From Actinomycetota bacterium (lineage in GTDB: Bacteria; Actinomycetota; Rubrobacteria; Rubrobacterales; Rubrobacteraceae): a DNA stretch of 56,122 nucleotides. The notes under the pieces were generated by a model, which ran no database searches, was not told where the DNA came from, and worked only from the letters and a program-made list of their open reading frames with translations. The position numbers were made by a program, and so were the translations under genes. Below are positions 23,874 through 32,382 of this stretch, piece by piece. Location of the stretch: assembly GCA_902810695.1 (NCBI GenBank), contig CADDYV010000019.1, forward strand, positions 1 to 56,122. Direction: 5' to 3'. Every line of letters begins with the position of its first letter. Position 1 is the first letter of the stretch.

Positions 23874-24212
23874 CACGCCCGGCTCCATCGCCGGGGATTC
23901 ACGTCATCCCCTTATTTATGAGCGCCCAAACGTTGCGCTATTGCTATTGACATCACAATAACTTTTCGTGATAATGCGGGCACTACTCAGAATAGGGTGA
24001 TAGGGCTCTCTGTTCGTTGAACAACTTATATAGGAAGGAGAGGATAGGGGAAGAGGGGTTTCGCATGCTGCCGCATAAGCATGGCGGCTACATTCCGGGC
24101 GTCCAGGCATAGTAAGGATTGCGGGTAGCGGACGGTTCTTAGCGCGTTTGCGACCCGCCATCGAAGCAAGCCGCCGGGGGTAGGGAGGGGCGGGGAAAGG
24201 AGTCAGTTGAGT
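23874..24212 (+). other. 339 bp intergenic region with strong promoter and long leader
   Basis: No gene is visible. It is AT-richer than its surroundings up to about 24030, contains a near-consensus promoter, and then gives about 230 nt of untranslated leader before the secreted-protein gene. The leader is purine-rich (23,900-24,200) with a possible small stem around the GCATG repeats at 24064-24090. I recognise no known riboswitch in it. Confidence 0.5.
23947..23975 (+). promoter_or_regulatory. near-consensus sigma-70-type promoter
   Basis: TTGACA (23947-23952) and GATAAT (23970-23975) are 17 bp apart, the best promoter in the window. ATCAC (23952-23956) and GTGAT (23968-23972) form an inverted repeat spanning the spacer, so a repressor could occlude RNA polymerase. 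It drives the gene for the secreted propeller protein. Confidence 0.7.
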
Positions 24213-25880
24213 ATGTTAGGGAGATCTTTCCGGCGCTTCAGATGGCTGATCTTCATGATCGCAGCGGCGAGCATTCTTTCGCTCCCGGCAGCGCAAGCAC
24301 AGAATGCAAACGTTTTGCCTGCCAGGATGGTCAACCAGCTATCCCAGGGACCGCTCATCCGCTACTACAAGACGCACCCTCAGCAGGCACCACCGCAGTT
24401 TACCCGGCGCCTGCAGGCTGCTGAGCAGGCTGCCAGAGGGCTCCAGGCGAAGTCGGTGACGCCATCCTCCGCGATACAGGCTCCGCCTGGCGCGGGCACG
24501 AGGTTCAACCATGACAACTTCGGGCTGCCGCAGAATGAGGAATCGATCACGGCGTGCGGCTCCAACTCCGGCGTGGTGCTCGGCGGGACCAACGACTATC
24601 GCGGCCTGTTCGACCCGCAGCAGAACTTCACGGGGTGGCACTTCTCCACCGATGGTGGCGCCACCCTCCGCAACGAGGGACTCTTGCCTGCGGTCAAGGT
24701 CGGGGCACAGGCCGTTCCTTCCGGTGGAGACCCGGTGGACATAGCTGGTGCGGGCTGCGCCCTCTACGCAGGCAGTCTCAACTACGACCCCAATACCCTC
24801 AACCCCAGCGCCATCGGCGTCTACCGCACGACACCGAAGATACTCGCCTCCTGTCCCGGCGGGAACTCTCCCTCGTGCTGGCCGGACCGCAGGGCCGTGG
24901 TATCGAGCACCAATCCCAACGAGTTTCTGGATAAGGATTGGATCTACGCCGGAGGCGGGGGGAAGGCCGGCACGGACGTATGGGCCGTGTACACGGACTT
25001 CCTGTCTACGCAAACCTCGTTTACCGCGAGCCTCAAAGCGGTGCGATGCAACGCGAGCCTGAGCAAATGCTCTTCCCCGATAAACATCAGCGGGAACGAA
25101 CAAGACGTGCAGTTCGGGGACGTAACCATCGGACCGGATGGCCGGACTTACATAAGCTGGACGGAAGTCCGGGGCGAACTCACGGGGCAGCCGCAGACGT
25201 TTATACCGCACCTGCGGGTCGCCGCTCCCGGAAGCACCCGCTTCGGACCCATACGCACGGTTGCGGTGGAGACCAACGCGATACCCTTCTCCGGGGACTT
25301 CGGGATACTCAACGCTACCGACTTCCGGGTTGCCACCTACCCGAAGAGCGATGTGCGGATCGTGAACGGCAAACCGAAAGTATTTATGGTCTGGGATGCG
25401 TGCAGGACGAGAGTTCCCACCGGTGGCACCTCGCGCCCCATCACTTGCGAGAAGCCAGTCATCAAGCTCAAGACTTCCACCGACTTCGGCGCTTCCTGGA
25501 GCGGGGTGAAGATTCTCTCGAAGGGCGGGAGCAACTACTTCCCGACCATATCCAGCGATAAAGGAGGTTCGGGCCTGGCGGTAGCCTACTACACGAATCG
25601 CTTCGATCCCAGATTCGATAACCGCCAGGACGTGGAACTGCTGACGCTCAGCCCGCAAACGGACCAGGTGCTGGGGCGCCAGCGTCTCACCCCGATCTCC
25701 AACGAGCCGGAGGCCGATCCCTTGCTGGGCGGGTTCTTTATCGGCGACTACTTCGAGGTGTTCGCCTCGAAAGACAGGGCATTGGTCCACTACAACGCGA
25801 ACTATCGTCAGACGCGGTTGCTGGAAAGCGGTCTGCCCGTCGCGCAGCAGGACAACTACCTGAAGAGAGCCGGTCTGTAG
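24213..25880 (+). CDS. secreted sialidase-like beta-propeller protein
   Basis: A 555-residue exported protein. The N-terminus has the basic RSFRRFRW stretch, a hydrophobic core and a likely cleavage after LPAAQAQ. The mature part contains Asp-box-like repeats (STDGGATLR near residue 150 and STDFGASWSG near 430) and other GPDGRTYISW and FPTISSD blade-like segments, typical of the sialidase/BNR propeller superfamily. I see no clear sialidase Arg triad, so enzymatic activity should not be assumed. About eight Cys residues suggest disulfides. There is no LPXTG signal or C-terminal anchor. AAAGGAG is 10 nt before the ATG; TTG 24207 is an alternative start. Confidence 0.75.
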   Translation: MLGRSFRRFRWLIFMIAAASILSLPAAQAQNANVLPARMVNQLSQGPLIRYYKTHPQQAPPQFTRRLQAAEQAARGLQAKSVTPSSAIQAPPGAGTRFNHDNFGLPQNEESITACGSNSGVVLGGTNDYRGLFDPQQNFTGWHFSTDGGATLRNEGLLPAVKVGAQAVPSGGDPVDIAGAGCALYAGSLNYDPNTLNPSAIGVYRTTPKILASCPGGNSPSCWPDRRAVVSSTNPNEFLDKDWIYAGGGGKAGTDVWAVYTDFLSTQTSFTASLKAVRCNASLSKCSSPINISGNEQDVQFGDVTIGPDGRTYISWTEVRGELTGQPQTFIPHLRVAAPGSTRFGPIRTVAVETNAIPFSGDFGILNATDFRVATYPKSDVRIVNGKPKVFMVWDACRTRVPTGGTSRPITCEKPVIKLKTSTDFGASWSGVKILSKGGSNYFPTISSDKGGSGLAVAYYTNRFDPRFDNRQDVELLTLSPQTDQVLGRQRLTPISNEPEADPLLGGFFIGDYFEVFASKDRALVHYNANYRQTRLLESGLPVAQQDNYLKRAGL

Positions 25881-25907
25881 GCCAGTTAGAGATCAGATAC
25901 TTCAAAG

Positions 25908-25933
25908 GGCCGCTCACCGAGCGGCCTCTTTTT
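25908..25933. terminator. intrinsic terminator, possibly bidirectional
   Basis: GGCCGCTC (25908-25915) pairs perfectly with GAGCGGCC (25919-25926) around a 3-nt loop and is followed by CTCTTTTT on the plus strand. On the other strand it stands just beyond the malQ stop and is preceded by A-rich sequence, so it could also end malQ transcripts. Confidence 0.85.
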
Positions 25934-25938
25934 CTGAA

Positions 25939-27417
25939 TTAGCGGCCGTAGGTTTCAGCCAGGTGCCGCAGCTTCGCGGCGAGCCCCGGACTTGGAGCAG
26001 ACTCTGGCATACGCCAGGACCAGTTTCCTTTCGTGGTGCCGGGGAGGTTCATCCTGGCCTCCGAACCCAAAGACAGCACATCCTGCATCGGCACCACCGC
26101 GCGCGAGGCAACCGAGGAATAAGCGAGCCGTATGAAATCCCACGTCGAGACGTACTCCCGGCCCAGGTAGCGACGGGCGAAGGCCCTCTCTTCGATGGGG
26201 GCGGAGGCCCACCATCCCTTTGTCGTGTCGTTGTCGTGGGTGCCGGTATAGACGACCCAGTTCTCGTGCTCGTAGTTGTGGGGCAGATGCGGATTGTCGG
26301 GACTGGAGAACGCGAACTGCAAGACCTTCATCCCCGGCAAACCCAGGTTATCCCGGAGAGACTCTACCTCCGCGGTGATGTTGCCCAGGTCCTCCGCGAT
26401 GACCGGAAGCTCACCCAGGGCGTCTTCAAGGGCCCTGAACAGCTTCTCTCCCGGTCCCTTGACCCACCGGCCACCGCGGGCCGTTTTCTCGCCCGCCGGG
26501 ACTTCCCAGGAGGACTCGAAGCCTCGGAAGTGGTCTATACGCACCGCGTCGTACAGGGTGAGGGCCTGGCGCATGCGTTCGACCCACCAGCGATAGCCGT
26601 TCCGCTGCATCTCTTCCCAGTCGTAGAGGGGGTTGCCCCAGAGCTGGCCCGTCTCGCTGAAGTAGTCCGGCGGTACGCCCGCGACGACCGAGGGCTCGCC
26701 GGAGCCGTCCAGGCGGAAAAGCTCCTGGTTCGCCCACACATCCGCTGAGTCGTGGGAGACGAAGATCGGGAGGTCCCCGATGATCTCTATTCCCGCCTCG
26801 TTTGCTGCCTGTTTTACGGCTCGCCAGTCCTCGAAGAAGAGGTACTGGACGAACTTGTGGAACCGCACCTCGCGCCCAAGCTCCCGGCGTGCCCGCGAGA
26901 GGGTTTCCGGGTTTCGATCCGAGATTCCACGGTCCCACCCGGTCCACGCCGCGCCGCCGGATTTTTCCTTGAGCGCCGCGTAGAGCGCGTAGTCTTCGAG
27001 CCAGACGCGGTTCTCCGCGCAGAATCTCTCGAACCCCTCGCCAGGCTCCGCGTTCTCGTACGCTTCCCGCAGGGTTCCTTGCTTGGATGCGATGACCGCC
27101 GGGTAATCCACCGGTCCGGCTGCAACGCACGGAGGAGTTGAATCGAGAAGACCGTGCTCTGCAAGGTGCTGCGTGCTGATGAGCAGTGGGTTGCCGGCAA
27201 AAGCCGAATAAGAAGAGTACGGAGAGCCCCCCGAACCTGTTGGGCCCAGGGGCAACACCTGCCACACCTCCTGCCCGCTATCTTTCAGGAACTCGACGAA
27301 GCTTACCGCTTCTGCACCAAGCTCCCCGATGCCGAACTCTCCCGGCAGCGATGTCGGGTGCAACAGGATACCGGCGGAGCGCCCGGAGACGGTATTTCCT
27401 CCCCTACGATCTCTCAC
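25939..27417 (-). CDS. malQ: 4-alpha-glucanotransferase
   Basis: Amylomaltase of family GH77, which transfers alpha-1,4-glucan chains in maltodextrin and glycogen use. Typical motifs are AGILLHPTSLPGEFGIGELG at the start, PLGPTGSGGSPYSSYSAFAG near residue 57, VRIDHFRGFESSWEVPAG with the nucleophile Asp near 290, the acid/base Glu in LPVIAEDLGNIT near 335, and YTGTHDNDTTKGWW near 387. No standard start codon lies close to the conserved N-terminus. I chose GTG 27417, which has TAGAAT 7 nt upstream, over TTG 27423. No other maltodextrin gene is nearby. Confidence 0.95.
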   Translation of the reverse strand: MRDRRGGNTVSGRSAGILLHPTSLPGEFGIGELGAEAVSFVEFLKDSGQEVWQVLPLGPTGSGGSPYSSYSAFAGNPLLISTQHLAEHGLLDSTPPCVAAGPVDYPAVIASKQGTLREAYENAEPGEGFERFCAENRVWLEDYALYAALKEKSGGAAWTGWDRGISDRNPETLSRARRELGREVRFHKFVQYLFFEDWRAVKQAANEAGIEIIGDLPIFVSHDSADVWANQELFRLDGSGEPSVVAGVPPDYFSETGQLWGNPLYDWEEMQRNGYRWWVERMRQALTLYDAVRIDHFRGFESSWEVPAGEKTARGGRWVKGPGEKLFRALEDALGELPVIAEDLGNITAEVESLRDNLGLPGMKVLQFAFSSPDNPHLPHNYEHENWVVYTGTHDNDTTKGWWASAPIEERAFARRYLGREYVSTWDFIRLAYSSVASRAVVPMQDVLSLGSEARMNLPGTTKGNWSWRMPESAPSPGLAAKLRHLAETYGR

Positions 27418-27424
27418 GCACAAG

Positions 27425-27430
27425 ATTCTA
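27425..27430 (-). promoter_or_regulatory. -10 box of leaderless malQ promoter
   Basis: TAGAAT on the minus strand, 7 nt before the GTG at 27417. A second candidate, TATAAA, lies a few bases further upstream. Confidence 0.45.
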
Positions 27431-27494
27431 GCGGTTTTATATCTGGCGGACAGGTTCGGTTATGATTTGGCGCGAAAGCGAAACGGAGGTTTCT

Positions 27495-28130
27495 ATGAGC
27501 CTTGCGAAAACTCTCTGGCACGAAAACAGCGACCTGGCGCAAACGGCGCTCGAACATCCTTTCGTCCGCGGGATCGCCGACGGCACGCTGTCGCTAGAAA
27601 ACTTCCAGAGCTACATCGGACAGGACGCGTACTTCCTGCGGGCCTTCGCGAAAGCCTACGCCCTCGCCCTGGCCCGCTGTCCGGATCCGGGCGGGATGAA
27701 GCTGTTTGCGGACCTGCTTTCGGGGGTGATGGAGGAGCTGGAGATGCACGCCGGTTACGCCGGACGCTGGGGGGTGGACCTCTCCGAAGTCGCTCCCAAC
27801 GCTGCCACCCTCCACTACACGGATTTCCTGCTCTCGACGGCCGCCTTTCAGGGGACCGGGGATATCTGCGCCGCCATGACGCCCTGCATGAGGCTCTACG
27901 CTTTCCTCGGATCTTCGCTCGCGAAGGAGAACCGTGCAGACAACCCTTACGGCGAGTGGATCGAGACCTACGCCGCCTCCGACATGCAGGATCTCGCGGA
28001 AACCCTCGAAAACGCGCTGGATCGCTACGCTCACGACGCATCCACCGCGCGCACCCTCTACCGGCGGGCGATGCGCCTGGAACTCGAATTCTTCGAGGCA
28101 AACACCGGAGCCGGTTCTCAAGGACATTAA
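27495..28130 (+). CDS. tenA: TenA family thiaminase II
   Basis: A 211-residue all-helical TenA protein, which hydrolyses degraded thiamin products such as aminomethyl-HMP to recover HMP for thiamin synthesis. The N-terminal LWHENSDLAQTALEHPFVRGI, the FQSYIGQDAYFLRAFAKAY region near residue 40, the Cys of MTPCMRLYAFLG near 129 (matching the catalytic Cys of TenA_C), and the YGEWIETYAA motif near 152 are all present. GGAGG stands 5-6 nt before the ATG. It is divergent from malQ. Further thiamin genes begin 800 bp downstream on the opposite strand. Confidence 0.92.
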   Translation: MSLAKTLWHENSDLAQTALEHPFVRGIADGTLSLENFQSYIGQDAYFLRAFAKAYALALARCPDPGGMKLFADLLSGVMEELEMHAGYAGRWGVDLSEVAPNAATLHYTDFLLSTAAFQGTGDICAAMTPCMRLYAFLGSSLAKENRADNPYGEWIETYAASDMQDLAETLENALDRYAHDASTARTLYRRAMRLELEFFEANTGAGSQGH

Positions 28131-28315
28131 GAGGTCGTTTCAAAACCCGTCAAGCAATCCCTATTCAAAGCGAACCGGCTACCGCCTCATGCTGAACTAC
28201 GCCTGCGCTATGATGCCTTGTGTGTGTGGAACTCCTGGCCCTAAAAGCACGGACGTTAGGAGATAGCTGCATGACCGCCGATATCCATAGAAGGCCATAG
28301 AGAGGAGCGAGAGAA

Positions 28316-28915
28316 ATGAGCAAGGTCGTGGCGATCGAGCACCTGACGCTCGACGGCGTGATGCAGGGGCCGGCGCGGCCCGAGGAGGACACCCGTGATG
28401 GCTTCGAGTACGGCGGGTGGGCAGCATCCCGCAACGATCCCGCCATGATGGAGGTGCTGGGAGCGCGCATGGGCAACTCGTGGTCCCTGTTGGTCGGGCG
28501 CACCACCTATGAGGACTTCGCGAAGGTCTGGCCCAACCAGCCCCAGCCCAACCCCTTCACCGAAGCGCTTAACAAGGTGGAGAAGTTTGTGGCCTCCACC
28601 ACCCTGGCCGAACCGCTGCCCTGGCAGAACTCCACGCTGCTGAAGGGCGACGCCGCTGAGACGGTCGCCAAACTCAAGAAGGAGCATGATAAGACCCTGG
28701 TGATCTTCGGTAGCGGCGTGCTGGTCCAGTCGCTGATGCGGCGCGATTTGATCGACGAGTACGTACTGCAGATCCACCCGCTGGTGCTCGGCAAAGGACG
28801 CCGCCTGTTCCCCGAGGGCAGTCCGCTCACGAACTTTAGCCTGCTCGACTCGCTGACCACAGCTACCGGCGTCATCATCGCGACATATCGGTCGGCTTCG
28901 CGGTGGACGGCATGA
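28316..28915 (+). CDS. dihydrofolate reductase family protein (RibD C-terminal domain-like)
   Basis: A 199-residue protein of the DHFR/RibD-C superfamily. It begins with a central strand and LTLDGVMQGPARPEEDTRDG, continues with LLVGRTTYEDFAKVWP near residue 60, has the NADPH-binding IFGSGVLVQSLMRRDLIDEY near 123, and LVLGKGRRLFPEG near 155. These are the usual features of the many uncharacterised reductases of this group; a folate role is not implied. GAGAGGAGCGAG precedes the ATG. The 185 bp before it holds nothing I recognise. Confidence 0.88.
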   Translation: MSKVVAIEHLTLDGVMQGPARPEEDTRDGFEYGGWAASRNDPAMMEVLGARMGNSWSLLVGRTTYEDFAKVWPNQPQPNPFTEALNKVEKFVASTTLAEPLPWQNSTLLKGDAAETVAKLKKEHDKTLVIFGSGVLVQSLMRRDLIDEYVLQIHPLVLGKGRRLFPEGSPLTNFSLLDSLTTATGVIIATYRSASRWTA

Positions 28916-28931
28916 AGGAACCTTTCTTCAC

Positions 28932-29870
28932 TCAGGAGCGCCTAAAATGATCCCAGCCGGAGAGTTCTTCGGCGTACTCGCCGTTTCTGAGGAAAGTTAC
29001 ACCCTCCTCGACGACCTCCCCGATCACGGTGACCGGCACGTCCGATTCAGTGTCCAGAGCGTCTACGAGGTGCTCCGGAGCGGAGATCAGCAACTCGTAG
29101 TCCTCGCCGCCGGTGGCCGCCAGAACTTCCGGGTCTTTGCCGAGCGAACGGACGAACTCCCGCACGTCTTCCGAGACTGGTAGGGAGCCGATATCCAGAC
29201 GGCACCCGACGCCGCTCCTCTCGCAGATGTGCCGTACGTCCGATGCGAGCCCGTCGGAGAGGTCTATCATCGCGTGGACGCCGAGCCGGGCTGCGAGCCT
29301 CCCCGCTGCCACCCGCGGCTCCGGGCGCAGATGCTTTCTCACGAGACGCTCCGGCGAGCGCCTCCCGTCCTCCAGGGCGAGGAAACCCGCAGCCGATGCT
29401 CCCAACTCCCCCGTAACAGCCAGAACATCACCGACCCTGGCCCCGGAGCGCAGCACGGGAGTTTCTTCCAGCTCGCCGAGAATGGACACGTCAACCGTGA
29501 GCGCGTCGGCACTCGTAGTATCGCCCCCGAGCGGGTAGATGCCGAACTCCTCGCAGGCTTCGAGCACCCCCTCCATGCAGCGCAGCGTCGTCTCGGCTTC
29601 CCGTCCGCCACCGGATGCCAGCACAAAGCGCGGCAGAGCGCCCATCGCCGCGACATCCGAGGCGTTCACCGCCACCGCCTTGTAGCCCACGTCCTCTGGA
29701 GAGGCCCACTTCTTGAAATGGTGCCCGTAGACGAGCATGTCCGCGGCAATGACCCAGTCCTTCTCTCCCAGGCGCACCACGGCGCAGTCATCCCCGATGG
29801 GGACCACCACCTCCCGCGGCCTCTCTCCGAGCCTGCCAGAAATCCTCGCTATAACCTCGAACTCGTTCAA
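28932..29870 (-). CDS. thiL: thiamine-monophosphate kinase
   Basis: Phosphorylates thiamin monophosphate to the active cofactor TPP. The 312-residue PurM/SelD-like protein has NEFEVIARISGR at the N-terminus, VPIGDDCAV near residue 25, the DMLVYGHHFKKW motif near 45, AVNASDVAAMGA near 69, the GGDTTSADALTV segment near 117, and the C-terminal GGEDYELL near 255. The TTG start at 29870 matches the family N-terminus but has no Shine-Dalgarno sequence. It is last in a minus-strand run of DUF2071, thiE, double Nudix and thiL, 41 bp after the Nudix gene. Confidence 0.95.
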   Translation of the reverse strand: MNEFEVIARISGRLGERPREVVVPIGDDCAVVRLGEKDWVIAADMLVYGHHFKKWASPEDVGYKAVAVNASDVAAMGALPRFVLASGGGREAETTLRCMEGVLEACEEFGIYPLGGDTTSADALTVDVSILGELEETPVLRSGARVGDVLAVTGELGASAAGFLALEDGRRSPERLVRKHLRPEPRVAAGRLAARLGVHAMIDLSDGLASDVRHICERSGVGCRLDIGSLPVSEDVREFVRSLGKDPEVLAATGGEDYELLISAPEHLVDALDTESDVPVTVIGEVVEEGVTFLRNGEYAEELSGWDHFRRS

Positions 29871-29911
29871 AATTGTTCTATTGACGCATATTTACGATAC
29901 ATAGAGATTTA

Positions 29912-30784
29912 CTAACCCATCTGCCTTATGGTCTCCCAGAGGGTGTCTGACTCTTCCGGTGTATACCAGGTTCGAAGGGAGCGCCACTCTTCTTCGGTTG
30001 CCCAGAGGTGGGTGTCGTGGGCGTCCTGGTCGCGCCGTATGCCGCCTCCCGGATGGCGGGCCAGGAAGCCTACCCCGGCGTAGAGTTCGGGGTCTTCAGG
30101 GTATCTCCAGGGCTCTACTCTGGCCCACCAGGGGTTTCCGGGCTCGGCGGCGACGCCGGTCTCCTCCAGGGTCTCGCGCCGGGCGCAGGAGACGAAGTCC
30201 TCGCCGGATTCCAGCATTCCTCCGGGGTTCTCCCAGAGCCCGGCCGGGGGTTTCTTCCGCCGCAGGAGGAGTGCGCGGGGTTCTGGATCTTGCAGGTCCA
30301 CCAGCACCACCCCTGCTCCCAGGTTGGCGGTTGCCACCTCGTCGCCGGTCCGGGATGGCGCTGCTGGCTCCGGGAGGGGTTCATCGGGCAAAGCCGCGAC
30401 TATGCTCCGGGCGTTCTTGATATTCTCGTTGCTCCACCAGCTCGGCAGCTTTAGCCACTCCTCGAAGGTAAACCACCCGTGGTCGAGGTGCTCGGCTGTG
30501 ATCCTGACCTCCTTCCGGTTTGTCCGGGCGGCGTACGTTACGCTCGCCAGGGGTTCCCCGTTGGAGCGTTCGCCGACCCAGGTGGCGAGCATCCGCTGCG
30601 GCGCTACGAGCAGTCCGGTCTCTTCATAGAGCTCGCGTACGGCCCCGGACTCGAAGCTCTCGCCCGGAAGCAGGCGCCCGGCCGGGGGCTCCCAGGTTCC
30701 GGTAGAGGGACGCTGCAGTAGAAGCAGACGGCCATCCTCGCGGACGGGCAAGATGCCGGAGACCAGGTGTGCCTTGACCGTCAC
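29912..30784 (-). CDS. tandem double Nudix hydrolase in the thiamin operon
   Basis: A 290-residue protein with two complete Nudix domains. Box 1 is AGRLLPGESFESGAVREL continuing YEETGL (about 35-58). Box 2 is GGMLESGEDFVSCARRET continuing LEETGV (about 188-211). Each keeps its metal-binding Glu residues, so both could be active. A Pro/Glu-rich linker at about 132-150 joins them. The ATG overlaps the thiE stop by 4 bp (ATGA), so translation is coupled to thiE, and thiL follows. Nudix enzymes acting on HMP-PP, TPP or oxidised thiamin diphosphates are known, so a thiamin-related clean-up or dephosphorylation role is inferred, not shown. Confidence 0.9.
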   Translation of the reverse strand: MTVKAHLVSGILPVREDGRLLLLQRPSTGTWEPPAGRLLPGESFESGAVRELYEETGLLVAPQRMLATWVGERSNGEPLASVTYAARTNRKEVRITAEHLDHGWFTFEEWLKLPSWWSNENIKNARSIVAALPDEPLPEPAAPSRTGDEVATANLGAGVVLVDLQDPEPRALLLRRKKPPAGLWENPGGMLESGEDFVSCARRETLEETGVAAEPGNPWWARVEPWRYPEDPELYAGVGFLARHPGGGIRRDQDAHDTHLWATEEEWRSLRTWYTPEESDTLWETIRQMG

Positions 30785-31407
30785 TCCGGCAGGTAGGAGC
30801 GCAGCTTTCGCGCCGCGGCCTCGGGGTCTTCTGCGTCTATGATGGCCCGGACAACGGCGAAGCCCGGCGCACCCGCCTCGGCCACCTCCCGAGCCGTCTC
30901 CAGCGTTACACCGCCGATGGCGAACCAGGGCACGGGCGGATTTTCCCGGGCCAGCTCGCGGATTAGTGCGAGACCCGCCACCTCTCCCTCCGGCTTGGTC
31001 GGGGTCGCGTAGACGGCTCCGACGCCGAGGTAGTCGGCACCTTCTCTTACGGCTTCGAGGGCCTCATCCAGATTTCCGGCGGAGCGCCCGATAATGGCAT
31101 CCGGCCCAAGGGCGCCTCTGGCTTCGGCGGTCGAGGCGTCATCCTGGCCGAGGTGGACTCCCACCGCACCGCTGAGACGGGCGAGCTCGATATCGTCGTT
31201 TACGGTGAAGATCACACCTGCGCCTGCGCAGATGTCCTTGAGCTTCTCCGCGAGGGGCAGAAGCTTATCCCTGGAAGCGTGTTTGTCCCTGAGCTGCACC
31301 ACGTCCACCCCGCCCCGAACGGCGGCTGCGACTCTGTCTACGAGGTCCGGGCGCGGGTCGGTGACGAGCAGCAGGCGCGCCCGGCGCAGGGTGTCTCTTG
31401 TGCTCAT
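30781..31407 (-). CDS. thiE: thiamine phosphate synthase
   Basis: Joins HMP-PP with thiazole phosphate to make thiamin phosphate. The 208-residue TIM-barrel protein shows VTDPRPDLVDRVAAAVRGGV near the N-terminus, VVQLRDKHASRDKLL near residue 38, FTVNDDIELA near 69, VGVHLGQDDAS near 83, IGRSAGNLDEA near 106 and DYLGVGAVYATPTKPE near 123. I chose ATG 31407 because it overlaps the preceding stop in ATGA, a coupling repeated at the 3' end with the Nudix gene. Longer starts would lie inside the DUF2071 gene. Confidence 0.95.
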   Translation of the reverse strand: MSTRDTLRRARLLLVTDPRPDLVDRVAAAVRGGVDVVQLRDKHASRDKLLPLAEKLKDICAGAGVIFTVNDDIELARLSGAVGVHLGQDDASTAEARGALGPDAIIGRSAGNLDEALEAVREGADYLGVGAVYATPTKPEGEVAGLALIRELARENPPVPWFAIGGVTLETAREVAEAGAPGFAVVRAIIDAEDPEAAARKLRSYLPE

Positions 31408-32168
31408 GTGATGCGTTTCGGCAGCCATGCAACCACCTCCAGGTACCTGGCGAAGTGCAGTACGGGTTCTACTTCCGGCAGGGAGAGCCCGATCTGCCCG
31501 GTCATGTTGAGAACTTCGATCTCCGCTTCGGCGTGCTGCAGCGGCCATATCTGGTGGTGGATCTCACCGCGCACAACACGCCCGCTCCTGTCCGCCGCGT
31601 ACAGGCAGTAACGTTCGGTAAGGAAATCCTCCAGGGTGCCAGGTTCGCTGCGGACCACCTCTCCCGAGGGGCGGTAGCGCCCGGCAAACTTCGCTTCTGG
31701 AGCTCTCCGGTGGGTACGTACGCTCTCGTAGTGCACCTCGTCGCTGGAGGTGCGGCAGGACATCCGCGCGTCGAAGTAGGGCAGCCTGTACGTTGCTCGC
31801 GCGACGCGGACGGCAACCGGGTTGTGGGCGTCCAGGCTGAAGAACCATATGCCGGGTTTGCCCTGCGCGGTTACGTAGGTGCGAAGGTTTATCTCCGGGA
31901 AATTCGAGAGCGGTGATATCGCCGGTAAAAAGTGCGGCCTGACGTCTGTCATGCGGAAAGGGACGACCCCCAGCCACGCGCTTCCGTCGAAGCTGTCCAG
32001 TTCGAGAGCGGGTGGGATCAGGGGTCGCAAAGCGCCTTCGGGCATGGGCCAGTGCATAAACAGAAGGTCATGCCAGCGCATCGAGATCGCCCACGGCCCA
32101 TTCGGGGGCGGGCAGGGCCGGTGTTTCACTTGGCCGAGGAGCTTATCAGGTTGGGAGATTGTCTCCAT
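31404..32168 (-). CDS. DUF2071 (YqjF family) protein at head of thiamin operon
   Basis: A 254-residue YqjF/DUF2071 protein; the family is distantly related to acetoacetate decarboxylase-like folds, and its function is unknown. Matching segments are MRWHDLLFMHWPMPEGALRP near residue 30, DGSAWLGVVPFRMTDVRP near 62, FPEINLRTYV near 90 and GIWFFSLDA near 107. It shares an ATGA overlap with thiE and is thus first in a four-gene coupled run. TAGGAT lies 6 nt before the ATG, suggesting a leaderless transcript and no TPP riboswitch on this operon. Confidence 0.82.
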   Translation of the reverse strand: METISQPDKLLGQVKHRPCPPPNGPWAISMRWHDLLFMHWPMPEGALRPLIPPALELDSFDGSAWLGVVPFRMTDVRPHFLPAISPLSNFPEINLRTYVTAQGKPGIWFFSLDAHNPVAVRVARATYRLPYFDARMSCRTSSDEVHYESVRTHRRAPEAKFAGRYRPSGEVVRSEPGTLEDFLTERYCLYAADRSGRVVRGEIHHQIWPLQHAEAEIEVLNMTGQIGLSLPEVEPVLHFARYLEVVAWLPKRIT

Positions 32169-32356
32169 ACCTCTATCCTAGCACCCCTGCCCCGAATTCC
32201 CGTCAGGGACTCGCCTATGGCCATCTTCACTACCTGCGAACCTGCCGAGGGATTTGCCAGCAGAGACCGTTCGTCCCAAACGGCGTCGTTCGTACTTGGC
32301 CTATCCGCGAATGGGATGAAGCCTTCGCCAAGTCCTCCCTCATAGACAGAGTTTGC

Positions 32357-32382
32357 GAGGTGCAAAGGGTACGCTGCACCTC
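32357..32382. terminator. stem-loop at the glycosyltransferase 3' end
   Basis: GAGGTGCA (32357-32364) and TGCACCTC (32375-32382) form a perfect 8-bp stem with a 10-nt loop that includes the stop codon of the minus-strand gene. No T-run follows on either strand, so this could be a processing or attenuation structure as well as a terminator. Confidence 0.35.

Noticed and set aside
24339-25790. Long open frame opposite the propeller protein gene
   Set aside because: Antisense shadow without recognisable motifs; the plus-strand gene has a promoter, signal peptide and terminator.
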